This document shows, piece by piece, positions 17,194 through 26,940 of a DNA stretch of 40,979 bases. The notes under the pieces were generated by a model. It saw only the letters and a list, made by a program, of their open reading frames with translations, was not told the origin of the DNA and searched no databases. The position numbers and the translations under genes are program-made. Position 1 is the first letter of the stretch, and each line of letters starts with the position of its first letter. Origin of the DNA: Minisyncoccota bacterium (GTDB lineage: Bacteria > Patescibacteriota > Minisyncoccia > UBA6257 > 02-FULL-45-10c); NCBI GenBank assembly GCA_028716745.1, contig JAQUPE010000006.1, positions 1 through 40,979 on the forward strand. Direction: 5' to 3'.

Positions 17194-18696
17194 CTTGAAA
17201 GATAAAGTAAAGGTAACGCTCCCGTCGGAATTAGCTGTAATTCCGGATAAGGGCAATAAAACGTCCTTGAAATTTTTGTTGTCGGCAACATTATTCTTAA
17301 AAACAATAGCTTTTTCTTCCGAAGTGGCAGTGGCTATAATTACCAGCGCTTTTGCCGGAGAATCAAAAGAGAATCTTTGTATGGTAATATTGTCCCCTGC
17401 GAGAGCCCAAATGCTTTCTATAAACGATGAATATTTATTAGATTTTGATTTTGCCGCCAAAGCCTTGCTTATCAACTGATTGAATTCCTGCGCTTTCTTT
17501 TGCAAGTCAATCACCTCCTTATTGTCTTGATGCAGCGTAATTGTAGAAAAATCTCTTTCCAAGTTGCTTGATATGGTCGCCAAAAGCCTATCGCTGAAGA
17601 AAAATACTAAAAGTAAAAAGCAGAACGTTGTTAAAAGAGCATTCCTCCAAATTTTTACAAACGACAAAATTTGCTCCTCCAAAAATCTTTCTTCGGTTCC
17701 GATGGCCATCAAGCTTATAAAAAAATCTTTGGACCTAGGAATTATGCCTCTTAAGGCGCTGCCTAAGGCGGCAAACCAAATCGCCGGCATTTCGGCAAAA
17801 TGATTTTCTAAAACAAGCGGCTGCGTATTAAGAGTTGGAAAACCTTCCTTTAAAATTTTTATTACTTCCTGCTGAAGACCGCGCGATACCAAAATAAGGT
17901 CTCCGACCTGATCGTTCCAATGGCTGCTGTAAAAAGTAAGAATTTTTTTAACCTCCTGAATAATAATGTTCTTAAACATCTCCTGAGACACCTGCCTTTC
18001 TTGTCCTGAAATCCACGGCACAAAATAGTGAAAATATAATTTGCCATTTCTAACTATTAAAAAATTCAATCCTTCGGTCGATAAATTCATAGCCACATAA
18101 GGCCTATTTTGATCTATGCCCACCCCCTTTTCTTTTATCAAACGAGCTATTGATAGGCTGGAAAACTCGACTGCAACCGTCCTAAAACCCGCCTGCTTAA
18201 ACGCCGAAACATAATCTTCTATAACCTGTTTATTTATAAAAGACCCTAAAATTTCCAGTCTTTCGCCCTCTTTCTTGGAGTCTCCCACTTTTTCCCAGTC
18301 AAAATAAGCGGTCTTAATATCTATCGGAGATATAAGCTGAAGATTTAGCGCCGCCGCTTCTTGTATATGCTTTTCACTAGTTATCGGAGGAAGATTGAAT
18401 GATTGAGTATAGACATGATTCGGCGGAATCGAAGCAATAATACAAACTTTGTCGTCCGCTTTGCTAATTCCAACTTGCCTTCTGATTTGTTCCAATGCCT
18501 CGGCAAACTTGGCGCCATTTTTTAATTTTCCGTCTTCAATAATTCCGGGCGCCAAAGAAATACTGGCCTTTTTAAAATCTCCATCGCTCAAGACTACATA
18601 ATTTACCGAAAATTCGCTGATGCTTAATCCTCCGATAACCGGCTGAGGATTTATTAATTTCAATAATTTTTTTAAAACAGAATTAAAATCCATCAT
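17182..18696 (-). CDS. Type IV pilus assembly protein, PilM-PilN fusion
   Basis: N-terminal PilM actin-like module (GLSISEFSVNYVVLS, IASIPPNHVYTQSFNLPPI); C-terminal TM plus PilN-like tail. Confidence 0.78.
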   Translation of the reverse strand: MMDFNSVLKKLLKLINPQPVIGGLSISEFSVNYVVLSDGDFKKASISLAPGIIEDGKLKNGAKFAEALEQIRRQVGISKADDKVCIIASIPPNHVYTQSFNLPPITSEKHIQEAAALNLQLISPIDIKTAYFDWEKVGDSKKEGERLEILGSFINKQVIEDYVSAFKQAGFRTVAVEFSSLSIARLIKEKGVGIDQNRPYVAMNLSTEGLNFLIVRNGKLYFHYFVPWISGQERQVSQEMFKNIIIQEVKKILTFYSSHWNDQVGDLILVSRGLQQEVIKILKEGFPTLNTQPLVLENHFAEMPAIWFAALGSALRGIIPRSKDFFISLMAIGTEERFLEEQILSFVKIWRNALLTTFCFLLLVFFFSDRLLATISSNLERDFSTITLHQDNKEVIDLQKKAQEFNQLISKALAAKSKSNKYSSFIESIWALAGDNITIQRFSFDSPAKALVIIATATSEEKAIVFKNNVADNKNFKDVLLPLSGITANSDGSVTFTLSFKLTK

Positions 18697-18697
18697 A

Positions 18698-18828
18698 CCA
18701 GGCAGTGAAAATTCGATTAATTTTAAACGACGACCCTAACTTAATAATTGTATCAGACAATAAAACTTTTGCTTAATTTTTAAATTTACTCCAACCGTTG
18801 CCAGGGCAATCGAATTTCTACTGCCTGG
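18698..18828. repeat. 21-bp inverted repeats (19/21) flanking 89 bp with a putative promoter
   Basis: CCAGGCAGTGAAAATTCGATT (18698-18718) and AATCGAATTTCTACTGCCTGG (18808-18828). Confidence 0.85.
18747..18755 (-). promoter_or_regulatory. Putative extended -10 promoter directed at pilMN
   Basis: Minus strand TGATACAAT; -35 weak. Confidence 0.45.
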
Positions 18829-18873
18829 CATAATTTAAAACCTAATCATTAAACGGCCAAATCACCGAACGCC

Positions 18874-19314
18874 TTACAGCGCTACCTCCTTCATGGACTC
18901 AGACGTTATCTGTCCGGTATTTGGATTAACGGCAATAACAGCTTCCATTTTTTTCTTCCTAGTAAAAGAGGTTCCTATTGAAGAAATTTTATATTTCCCG
19001 CTGCCGCCGCACTCTGCCGTATCTTTACAAATAACAACAAACGCGCTCGAACGCTTTCCGATATTGCTGATTGTATATCCGCTAGACGTAAAAGACTTAT
19101 CTCGAGACAAGCGCATAATTCCGTCCTGAATTCCAGCCTTAGCGGCGCCAAGAGATTCTGCCGACAATCTAACGCCATAATCGGTTTTGTTTAAGTAATA
19201 AGCTCCTGCCGTGACAATCAATGCGGTATCAAAAACTGCTCCGCCTAAAATTAAAAGTGTCGGCAGCGCCGCTATTCCCATTATTCTCTTTTTTGTGAAC
19301 AATTTTTTAAACAT
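18874..19314 (-). CDS. PilX-like pilus-associated protein, hypothetical
   Basis: 146 aa with N-terminal TM, located in the pilus gene cluster. Confidence 0.55.
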   Translation of the reverse strand: MFKKLFTKKRIMGIAALPTLLILGGAVFDTALIVTAGAYYLNKTDYGVRLSAESLGAAKAGIQDGIMRLSRDKSFTSSGYTISNIGKRSSAFVVICKDTAECGGSGKYKISSIGTSFTRKKKMEAVIAVNPNTGQITSESMKEVAL

Positions 19315-19316
19315 TT

Positions 19317-21416
19317 TTATAAACTGTAATTTACCGTAACGTCCGTAACTGTCGGAGTTTGGTTTCTCGCCGCGTTGGTACTCAAGAAAATTTTATATCT
19401 GAAATATCTGTAGTTATAACAATTTTTGACCGTAAATAAAGTCGGAATATCAACAAGGGCTGAGCCGGAACTTGGATAATAAGTGGAATCGGTTCCGTCA
19501 TAACCTTCGAAATTCCACGGGCCGGTAGAGCTATTTGAAGTCGCAAATTGAAACCTTACCGTAGTTCCCGAAGGCAAAGTGCCCTGGTACATAATAGAAT
19601 TGAAAGCAACGCCGCCAGTACGCTCCGTATCAAAAGTGCTTGATTCCAAATAGCCAGTCATTGTATTCGGGGTCCAGGCATTTTTAACTTTATAACTCAC
19701 TCCTGGAGTAACACATCCATTTGTTTCTGCATTGGCACAATTAAAACTAATCCAGCCGACAATATCATTCCACGCCCATCCGGAAAATTCTCCATTGGTA
19801 TCAATAACAACTTTATAGTTAGAGTGAACGCAATTATCTGTGGTATCGGCGCAGTTAAAACTTATCCAGCCAATATTATCGTTCCAAGCCCAACCGCCAA
19901 GCGTTCCGCCATCGTTTGTTACCTTCCAATTTCCCGCTCCTCCGCTGCATATATCTCCATTAGGGGTGGTATTGCAATTGAAGGCAATATTCCCCACCGA
20001 AGAAGAGGCATATCCCTCAAGACGGTTATAAAAAACATTTACATTGTCAGTAGAATAAAGATCCCACCAGCCCATCACATCATTCCACGCCCAGCGATTT
20101 GAAGACTCTATGGTGGTATTTCCACTCGGCGGGGCTTCTTCCTGAGCTTCTAAATCTATTGCTATGGAGCCGCCGGTTCCCGCGTAATCAATAATATTTG
20201 AGCCAAAAAATGTATCTGAAAAATTAGTTATTGGACCCGCAGCTCCGCTTCCCCCGGACCAATCGGTCTGAGTTACAGTAGTATTTACCCAGCGAGTTAA
20301 ATAACCATTTGCATCCACAGAATTACTGACTCCATTTAAGGTCCAAGTTGTGGCAACAGAAACTTTTTGAGTCGACGGATCATCATTATTTACATTATAA
20401 GTTGATTCTATATTCTGGCTGGAATCACGAGAAACATCTTCGATGTAGAAGGAACGGGTATAAATAACGCTGGTATAAATTCTTGAAATTTCTTCGGCGG
20501 ACAAAGCACGATTATAAATACGGACATCATCAAGATTTCCACTAAAAGCACCTGAGCCCGGCCACCTCCCTAATGTAGTTTGATTAATATTTACATCTCC
20601 TAAAGTACTAATATCTGTATTGCAAACATCGGTATTTCCATCTATATAACAACGTAAACGACCGGCTGACGCATCACGAACTAACGCAAATAAATGCCAA
20701 TTATTATCGGCATAATTTCCAGAAATGGTCGGCTGAAAACTGTTAGCATTTTCATCTCTGACATAAGCTCGCAGTGTTCCACCGGAAAACATACCTGTCA
20801 CAGCACGAGAATTCCCACCATTTATTTGATTTATAAAAGAAGCGTTTGTTGCCTGTCCGGCAATATTAGTTTTAAACCAAACAACTTGCGAAAAAGAATT
20901 TGTTCTTGGATTTAAATTGCCCTCTAATCCAATATCAACATAATCATCTGAGCCATCAAAACTTATACATTTCCCTGCCTTACAGCCGCTAGAATCAACT
21001 CTTGTTGGGCTATTAACTAATGTTCCTTTGTGATTTTCTCTCGAAAAATCTTGGGCAATATTGCCACTTCCTTCATCAAATTTCCAATAACCTATTAATC
21101 CATCAACAATATCGTTATGTATAATACTTTCTTCTCCCAAAACCGCTATTGTCGTTGTCGGAGTCTGTACAAGAAAATATTTATTATTTATTCCCTTTAA
21201 AAGAGAATGCGTATTTTCCCAATATGCCTCAGTCATCAGCACCACTTTGTCATAAAGAGCATTTGCATAAGAAGCAGCTGTCTGGCTTTGGTCGGTTGTT
21301 TTTCCGGCCCTAGAAGCAAGCATAATACCGCCGGTCGTAGCGCCGATCATAACCAAGCTAACACCCAGGCCGAGAGCCAATTCAATTAAAGACTGCCCCT
21401 TATTTCTCTTTGGCAT
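19317..21416 (-). CDS. Pilin-like surface protein with class III-like signal (GQSLIELALG), LamG domain and GWAWN/IGWISFNC repeats
   Basis: LIGYWKFDEGSG...FDGSDDYVDIG...LDDVRIYNRALSAEEI; repeated GWAWND.IGWISFNC. Confidence 0.82.
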   Translation of the reverse strand: MPKRNKGQSLIELALGLGVSLVMIGATTGGIMLASRAGKTTDQSQTAASYANALYDKVVLMTEAYWENTHSLLKGINNKYFLVQTPTTTIAVLGEESIIHNDIVDGLIGYWKFDEGSGNIAQDFSRENHKGTLVNSPTRVDSSGCKAGKCISFDGSDDYVDIGLEGNLNPRTNSFSQVVWFKTNIAGQATNASFINQINGGNSRAVTGMFSGGTLRAYVRDENANSFQPTISGNYADNNWHLFALVRDASAGRLRCYIDGNTDVCNTDISTLGDVNINQTTLGRWPGSGAFSGNLDDVRIYNRALSAEEISRIYTSVIYTRSFYIEDVSRDSSQNIESTYNVNNDDPSTQKVSVATTWTLNGVSNSVDANGYLTRWVNTTVTQTDWSGGSGAAGPITNFSDTFFGSNIIDYAGTGGSIAIDLEAQEEAPPSGNTTIESSNRWAWNDVMGWWDLYSTDNVNVFYNRLEGYASSSVGNIAFNCNTTPNGDICSGGAGNWKVTNDGGTLGGWAWNDNIGWISFNCADTTDNCVHSNYKVVIDTNGEFSGWAWNDIVGWISFNCANAETNGCVTPGVSYKVKNAWTPNTMTGYLESSTFDTERTGGVAFNSIMYQGTLPSGTTVRFQFATSNSSTGPWNFEGYDGTDSTYYPSSGSALVDIPTLFTVKNCYNYRYFRYKIFLSTNAARNQTPTVTDVTVNYSL

Positions 21417-21465
21417 TTAATTAAATTATATCACAAATAAAATTAAATCAGGGCAAACTTGTGCA

Positions 21466-22590
21466 CTATTTTCCGTTATAATAAGCGGCATATATTTCCG
21501 CAGGAGAAAGAGCACGGCTATATATAGCAATTTCGTCTAAATTTGCTTCAGTCGAAGCAGAGCCAGCGCTTCTTGATCCGATAAAAAGACCGTTTGCCGA
21601 AGTATTTATTGTTCCGCTGCATCCAGACTGGGTTCTAACCAAAGAACCATCTATATACAATTTATTATCAGCGCCATCATAAGTTGCCGCAAAATGATGC
21701 CAACCATTTAAAAGACTGGCATAACTTACACCGGGGTTTAAACATGTACCGCCTGTAGTGTAAAAATAAATTTCAAAAGTTGAAGAATAAAAATTAACTA
21801 TAAAAGAAGCTCCTCCTCTGCTTACAACTGTGTGATGCCCAGCCGCATTACTTGTCTTATACATCCAACCCATTACAGTCATATAACTTACATCAAATAC
21901 ATTAGTGGCGTCTGAAACATATAGAAAATCATCTATTCCATTAAACTGCCCTGCATAAGTTCCAACTTTCCCGGCAGTATAATGAGTTCCAGATCCATTC
22001 CATGTTCCGTCAACTCCCATAAAAGTACTGGTCGCTGTTAAACCACCGCCTTCGTCAAATTTCCAATAACCAATTAAGTCGTGCGTCGATGGCAAATAAC
22101 AATTTGAATGAAGCGTAATATTTCCGTATGAATTTATTTCTAAAATTTTACATGAAGTTAAAGTGCCGGTCAGACTCATAGAAGTCGTAGTTGCAGAAAC
22201 GGGATATCCGGTAAGCCGTTCAAAAATAATTTCTTTAACTTCCCCTTGCGGAGGATCGGTAAACTCAACTTTTTGGTCAACGTCAATCATGCTACTCATT
22301 ACCCCATCGGCAAAACTGTCTCCATAAAAAATTTTATAATAATCTTTTGCCCCAGAAACTGCATTTATATAAATTCCCCAATCGCTGCTCTCTTCTTGAG
22401 AAACCGCGTTTTGCTGAGCAACGCGCAAATTGCCGAGCATGCTAAGCGCCGCTTCATCCAACTTCACGCGCCCCTGATAATTGGTCAAGCTATAAGCGGC
22501 CATGCCGGTTGAGATAGCCATCAGTCCGACATAAAGCAAAACTTCCACAAAAGTCATCCCAAGCTCTCTTTTATTTTTCATTTTCTGCAT
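21466..22590 (-). CDS. GspH/pseudopilin-like protein with C-terminal LamG domain
   Basis: GMTFVEVLLYVGLMAISTGMAAYS prepilin motif; DLIGYWKFDEGGG...NLDEIAIYSRALSPAEI. Confidence 0.83.
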   Translation of the reverse strand: MQKMKNKRELGMTFVEVLLYVGLMAISTGMAAYSLTNYQGRVKLDEAALSMLGNLRVAQQNAVSQEESSDWGIYINAVSGAKDYYKIFYGDSFADGVMSSMIDVDQKVEFTDPPQGEVKEIIFERLTGYPVSATTTSMSLTGTLTSCKILEINSYGNITLHSNCYLPSTHDLIGYWKFDEGGGLTATSTFMGVDGTWNGSGTHYTAGKVGTYAGQFNGIDDFLYVSDATNVFDVSYMTVMGWMYKTSNAAGHHTVVSRGGASFIVNFYSSTFEIYFYTTGGTCLNPGVSYASLLNGWHHFAATYDGADNKLYIDGSLVRTQSGCSGTINTSANGLFIGSRSAGSASTEANLDEIAIYSRALSPAEIYAAYYNGK

Positions 22591-22618
22591 CTTAATTTAT
22601 ATTATCCGGCGTTTAACT

Positions 22619-23827
22619 TTAAATATTTCCTACTAATTGATACATCGGAACAATAATAGCCAAAGCAATAGCGCCGATAATTAAACCTATAAATAAAAGC
22701 AGTACCGGCTCCAAAAAAGAAACCAAGCTTTTTACCATTGAATCAATTTCTGATTCATAAAAGTCGGATATTGTTTTTAAAATATCTTCCGTATGGCCAG
22801 CTTTTTCCGAAACTGCGATTAAATTGCTTATAACCGAAGGAAAAGCCGGCTCTCGCCTAAAAGCCTCACCAATAGTCATTCCCTTAGCCACTCCTTCCCG
22901 CGCTATGCGCTGCAAGCTTTCTCTAAAATCATCATTACCCACCGCACCAGCAGTAATTTCCAGCGATTCAAGAATCGGCAAACCAGACCTCATAAGCAAA
23001 GAAAGCGTAGAGGCAAATCTCTGCAAGGCCATTTCTTTTAAAACGCTTCCTAGCGCTGGGACTCTGGTTAAAAGACGAAATAAGACTTTTCTTACAATCA
23101 CAACCTTTGAAATCAATGCCCAAAGGCTCAAAACTAAAGCGACGAAGCCAATCATTATCACAATTCCATGCGCGTTCAAAAAAAGGCCTATTGTGAAAAC
23201 AATTCGGGAGAAAGTCGGGATCTCAAAGCCAGAATTAGTAAAAACCGCCGCAATTTTAGGCAAAGAAAAAGTAACCATCAAAATAAGAATTACCAAAGAT
23301 ATGCTGAGCAAAATAATCGGATATACCAAAGCTGAGCGGACTTTATTTTTTAATTCCTGTTCTTTTTCCAAAGCAGTGCTTAAATTAACAAGCACTGATT
23401 CAAGATTTCCTGATGATTCTCCCGCCTTTATCAAATTTATAAAAACCGGAGAAAAATACTTCTCGTACTTCATAAAGGTGGAATAAAAAGGCTGTCCTTT
23501 TTCTAAATTACTTTTTATTTCAATTAAAACTGCCTTCAACGCCGGCCTATTTAAATCCTGAATTAAAATATTTATAGCCTTAAATAAATCTGTTCCCGCC
23601 CGTAACATCAATGCGAGATATTTTGTAAGAAAAACTTTGTCTTCTATTGTTATGCTTTGTCCAAAAAATGTAATTGCCTTTCCCTCCCCGGCTCTTGCCA
23701 ATCTAATTGAAACAGGCCTCAGCCCTTTTGCAGACAAAGCCGCTAAAGCCTCGGCAGTGCTTCCAGATTCAATTTCTCCTTCCGCTATTTTTCCTCTTAT
23801 GTCCGCGGCTGTGTATCTAAATTTCAT
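22619..23827 (-). CDS. pilC: Type IV pilus inner-membrane platform protein PilC (T2SS F family)
   Basis: LTKYLALMLRAGTDLFKAI, FINLIKAGESSGNLESVL, EPVLLLFIGLIIGAIALAIIVPMYQL. Confidence 0.93.
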   Translation of the reverse strand: MKFRYTAADIRGKIAEGEIESGSTAEALAALSAKGLRPVSIRLARAGEGKAITFFGQSITIEDKVFLTKYLALMLRAGTDLFKAINILIQDLNRPALKAVLIEIKSNLEKGQPFYSTFMKYEKYFSPVFINLIKAGESSGNLESVLVNLSTALEKEQELKNKVRSALVYPIILLSISLVILILMVTFSLPKIAAVFTNSGFEIPTFSRIVFTIGLFLNAHGIVIMIGFVALVLSLWALISKVVIVRKVLFRLLTRVPALGSVLKEMALQRFASTLSLLMRSGLPILESLEITAGAVGNDDFRESLQRIAREGVAKGMTIGEAFRREPAFPSVISNLIAVSEKAGHTEDILKTISDFYESEIDSMVKSLVSFLEPVLLLFIGLIIGAIALAIIVPMYQLVGNI

Positions 23828-23845
23828 ATATTAATTATAACTTTT

Positions 23846-25549
23846 TTACTCTCGAATAACCCTCAGCACTTCTTCCAATGTCGTCATTCCCAATTCCGCC
23901 TTTCTTAGTCCATCTTCAAACATTGAAATCATGCCTTGTTTTCGTGCCAGATTTTTTAAATTATCCAATGTAAACTCGGGGCCTACGATTAATTTTCTGA
24001 TTTCTTCGGTTACCTCCAGCACCTCATAAATACCCATTCTGCCTCTGTAGCCGCTGCCTCCGCAAGCCGGACAACCCTTGCCCGCATACAAAACTTGCGG
24101 CAATTTATAAGTCGTATCGATTTTTAATTCCTTGAGCTGCCTTTCTATTATTATCTGAACATCTTTCGGCGCAGTTATGGAATAAATGCATGATGGACAC
24201 ACTTTTCTCACCAGCCTCTGAGCCACAATTATATTAAGAACCGCCGCCACCAAAAACGGCACAATATTCATATCTACCAAACGAGGAATTGTTGTTGTGG
24301 CATCGTTGGTGTGCAAAGAAGATAGAACCAAGTGACCAGTTAAGGCAGACTGCACGGAAATGCCGGCTGTCTCTTCGTCGCGGATTTCACCGACTAAAAT
24401 TATGTTCGGATCTTGCCTCAAAATAGAACGCAAACCGTTGGCAAAAGAAATTCCCGCCTGCGCATTAATCTGCGTTTGATTTACATATTTAATATCGTAT
24501 TCGATAGGATCTTCAACTGTAACTATATTTACCTCCGGCTTATTCAACATGTTCAACAAAGAATACAAAGTCGTTGTTTTACCGGAACCGGTAGGACCGC
24601 AAACCAATACCATGCCGTAGCTTTTTTTAATATTTTCATAAACTATCTTGCTCATATCGTCCAACATGCCAAGTTCCTGAAGAGACAAAGGACGCTGGGC
24701 AGAAGCCAAAAGCCTCATTTCCACCTTCTCTCCATAATAAGTAGGAATAATTGAAACACGGATATCCAGCACATCATTGCCTATCTTAACGCGGAAACGT
24801 CCGTCTTGCGGCTTATAATGTTCGTCGATTTTTAAATTTGATAAAAGCTTTACGCGCGCGACAATCGCCGCATGAACTTCTTTCGGAATTTTAACTACTT
24901 CATGCAAAACACCGTCTACCCTGTAACGGATTAAAATTCCATCTTCAAATATTTCAAAGTGAATATCAGATGCTCTTGAAGAAAATGCGTACGAGACCAA
25001 AGTATCAACTATGGCCACTATCGGAACTTCTGCCGCCGCCTCCTCTCCTCGCTTTCCAAGACGCAAAGACTCATTAATATTTGCCTCAATAATTTTCTTG
25101 AAATTTTCGGAAAGACGAAGGCCATACATTGCATATCCCTTATTTAAATCTCCTTCTTGCGCGAGAAACGGCCTCACTTTTCCTTTAAGATAGCTCTCTA
25201 AAAATCCTATTGTTTCCAGGTTTCCCGGATCTTCCAATGCCACATCAAAAGAACCGTCGGGTTCTTTATTAAAAGATATGGCTCTTTTCTGCCTGGCTAT
25301 TTCCTCAGGCAATAATTTTAAAACTTCCTCGTCAATCGGCCGGCGGCTAAGATCAACTTTCTCGACGCCAAAATAAGAAGAAAGAAGATCATTAAAATAG
25401 GTCTGGCTGATTATCCCGCGGGATATTAACATGTCGGCGATTTGATATCCCTTCCTTTGAGCCTCTACCGCCACGGCATCAAAATTAGGCTCAGCTATAA
25501 GCCCCTCTTTAATGAGAATCTCCTTTAATTTTTGATCTGGAATTTGCAT
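23846..25549 (-). CDS. pilB: Type IV pilus assembly ATPase PilB (GspE family)
   Basis: VCGPTGSGKTTTLYSLL Walker A, ILVGEIRDEETA, LSSLHTNDATTTIPRL, CPSC...CPACGGSGYRGRMGIYE. Confidence 0.96.
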   Translation of the reverse strand: MQIPDQKLKEILIKEGLIAEPNFDAVAVEAQRKGYQIADMLISRGIISQTYFNDLLSSYFGVEKVDLSRRPIDEEVLKLLPEEIARQKRAISFNKEPDGSFDVALEDPGNLETIGFLESYLKGKVRPFLAQEGDLNKGYAMYGLRLSENFKKIIEANINESLRLGKRGEEAAAEVPIVAIVDTLVSYAFSSRASDIHFEIFEDGILIRYRVDGVLHEVVKIPKEVHAAIVARVKLLSNLKIDEHYKPQDGRFRVKIGNDVLDIRVSIIPTYYGEKVEMRLLASAQRPLSLQELGMLDDMSKIVYENIKKSYGMVLVCGPTGSGKTTTLYSLLNMLNKPEVNIVTVEDPIEYDIKYVNQTQINAQAGISFANGLRSILRQDPNIILVGEIRDEETAGISVQSALTGHLVLSSLHTNDATTTIPRLVDMNIVPFLVAAVLNIIVAQRLVRKVCPSCIYSITAPKDVQIIIERQLKELKIDTTYKLPQVLYAGKGCPACGGSGYRGRMGIYEVLEVTEEIRKLIVGPEFTLDNLKNLARKQGMISMFEDGLRKAELGMTTLEEVLRVIRE

Positions 25550-25561
25550 AAATCTTACTCT

Positions 25562-26146
25562 TTAAATTTTAAATACCTGCACCCAATGCAATACAAAACA
25601 TTTATTTATAATTATAGTAAAAAAAGCCGTTGGCAGCCAAAAATAATATAAAGAAAGGCGCCCATCTTTGTTTTTAAGAGAGTAAATTGCAGACGACAGC
25701 AAACTTATAAATAAAGTAAGAATAAGATAGGTTATCCATCCAGGATGGCTGGTTAAAAAAATCGCCAGAGCCAAAAAATAACATTCTTCCCGCTCCAGAA
25801 ACCTTTCCTCATATTTTTTATTGAAATATTTTACTCCGAAAAACGCCAGCAAGCTCATCGCCAAAGAAATCAAATGGGGCGCCCAAAAACGCGTAAACGC
25901 ATATTCAATGAAATAATTAATTTCCTGATAAGGAGGGAGTAAATATTTGGCCGATGCCGGTGAATTTTTCCAAACAGAGTACTGCATTATTGACCAATAT
26001 AAAGCGAATCCAAAAACTACCGCTATGGATATAAAAAAAACTGTCCTATATATAGCCGGATATTTGGACTGATATTTCTTTAAAAAAAACTGCATTCCGA
26101 ACGCCGCGGCAAAAATACCCAAAATACAATAATCAGTTAAGGTCAT
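25562..26146 (-). CDS. Multi-TM membrane protein in the pilus locus, hypothetical
   Basis: ORF with several TM segments; start taken as MTLTDYC; no GxGD prepilin-peptidase motif. Confidence 0.6.
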   Translation of the reverse strand: MTLTDYCILGIFAAAFGMQFFLKKYQSKYPAIYRTVFFISIAVVFGFALYWSIMQYSVWKNSPASAKYLLPPYQEINYFIEYAFTRFWAPHLISLAMSLLAFFGVKYFNKKYEERFLEREECYFLALAIFLTSHPGWITYLILTLFISLLSSAIYSLKNKDGRLSLYYFWLPTAFFTIIINKCFVLHWVQVFKI

Positions 26147-26164
26147 AAAATTATTATAACAGAA

Positions 26165-26212
26165 AAAAACAGCCTGCTTCCACCGTCTAGCGGACAACAC
26201 AAGGCTGTTTTC
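26165..26212 (-). terminator. Rho-independent terminator after the pilin at 26234
   Basis: Minus strand AAAACAGCC...GGCTGTTTTTTT, long loop containing CCG/CGG. Confidence 0.7.
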
Positions 26213-26233
26213 ATATTTTTAACGTTAAATTCA

Positions 26234-26827
26234 CTATAAATCCAAATCTGCGTCTGTTCCCACTTCATAATAACTGACTGAATTGCCTCCGTCCCCCGTT
26301 TCTTTATCTTGGTCTCCTCCGGTTTTATAACGATTACTCTCTATGTCCGCATCTAATTCAAAAGTTTTTTCTGTATTATCACAGGCATAAGAATAAAAGT
26401 AGGTAGTGTCATTAACCGGATCTATAGGCAGCGCCGAAATCGGCGATCCGCCGCTTGAATCAATAAACCTTACCGGTATCCACCCGGCACCATTTACGCT
26501 TCTGAGGGGTATCACAGTCGAAGTTTTTCCAGGATGTCTTCCTCCGCAGCTTGCGGCTGTTTCAGCTACATATGTAAAACAAAGGCTTGAGCATCCTACA
26601 TAAGTTCCATCCAAATCTGTTGTTGAAGCAGTTGATAGATAAAAAGAAAGCGCATTGCCTATATTGGTTAAATCGGTAAATCTCTGCGAATCGCGCGCCT
26701 GCCTAAAAAGCTCAACCGGATTCAATACTATAAGAGTCGCAGTGCTGAGAACAACTAAGATACCAATAACAACGAGCAGCTCTACTAATGTAAAACCGCG
26801 TTTTTGCTTTTTTTGAAAACTATCCAT
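26234..26827 (-). CDS. Type IV pilin (pilin A)
   Basis: KRGFTLVELLVVIGILVVLSTATLIVLNPVELFRQARDSQR. Confidence 0.88.
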   Translation of the reverse strand: MDSFQKKQKRGFTLVELLVVIGILVVLSTATLIVLNPVELFRQARDSQRFTDLTNIGNALSFYLSTASTTDLDGTYVGCSSLCFTYVAETAASCGGRHPGKTSTVIPLRSVNGAGWIPVRFIDSSGGSPISALPIDPVNDTTYFYSYACDNTEKTFELDADIESNRYKTGGDQDKETGDGGNSVSYYEVGTDADLDL

Positions 26828-26901
26828 TTCTTTCTATTATGATAACAAATTAAAAGACGATGTGAAAACTATAATTGTTAATAGACTGATATACGGATAT
26901 A

Positions 26902-26925
26902 AAAAACTCCGGCCAAAACCGGAGC
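26902..26925 (-). terminator. Rho-independent terminator after the pilin at 26941
   Basis: Minus strand CTCCGG TTTTGG CCGGAG TTTTTT. Confidence 0.9.
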
Positions 26926-26940
26926 TTTCAAAATCGTTTA

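Noticed and set aside
25562-26146. Prepilin peptidase PilD call for the membrane protein
   Set aside because: Position is suggestive but the catalytic Asp motifs are not visible, so it is left as hypothetical.
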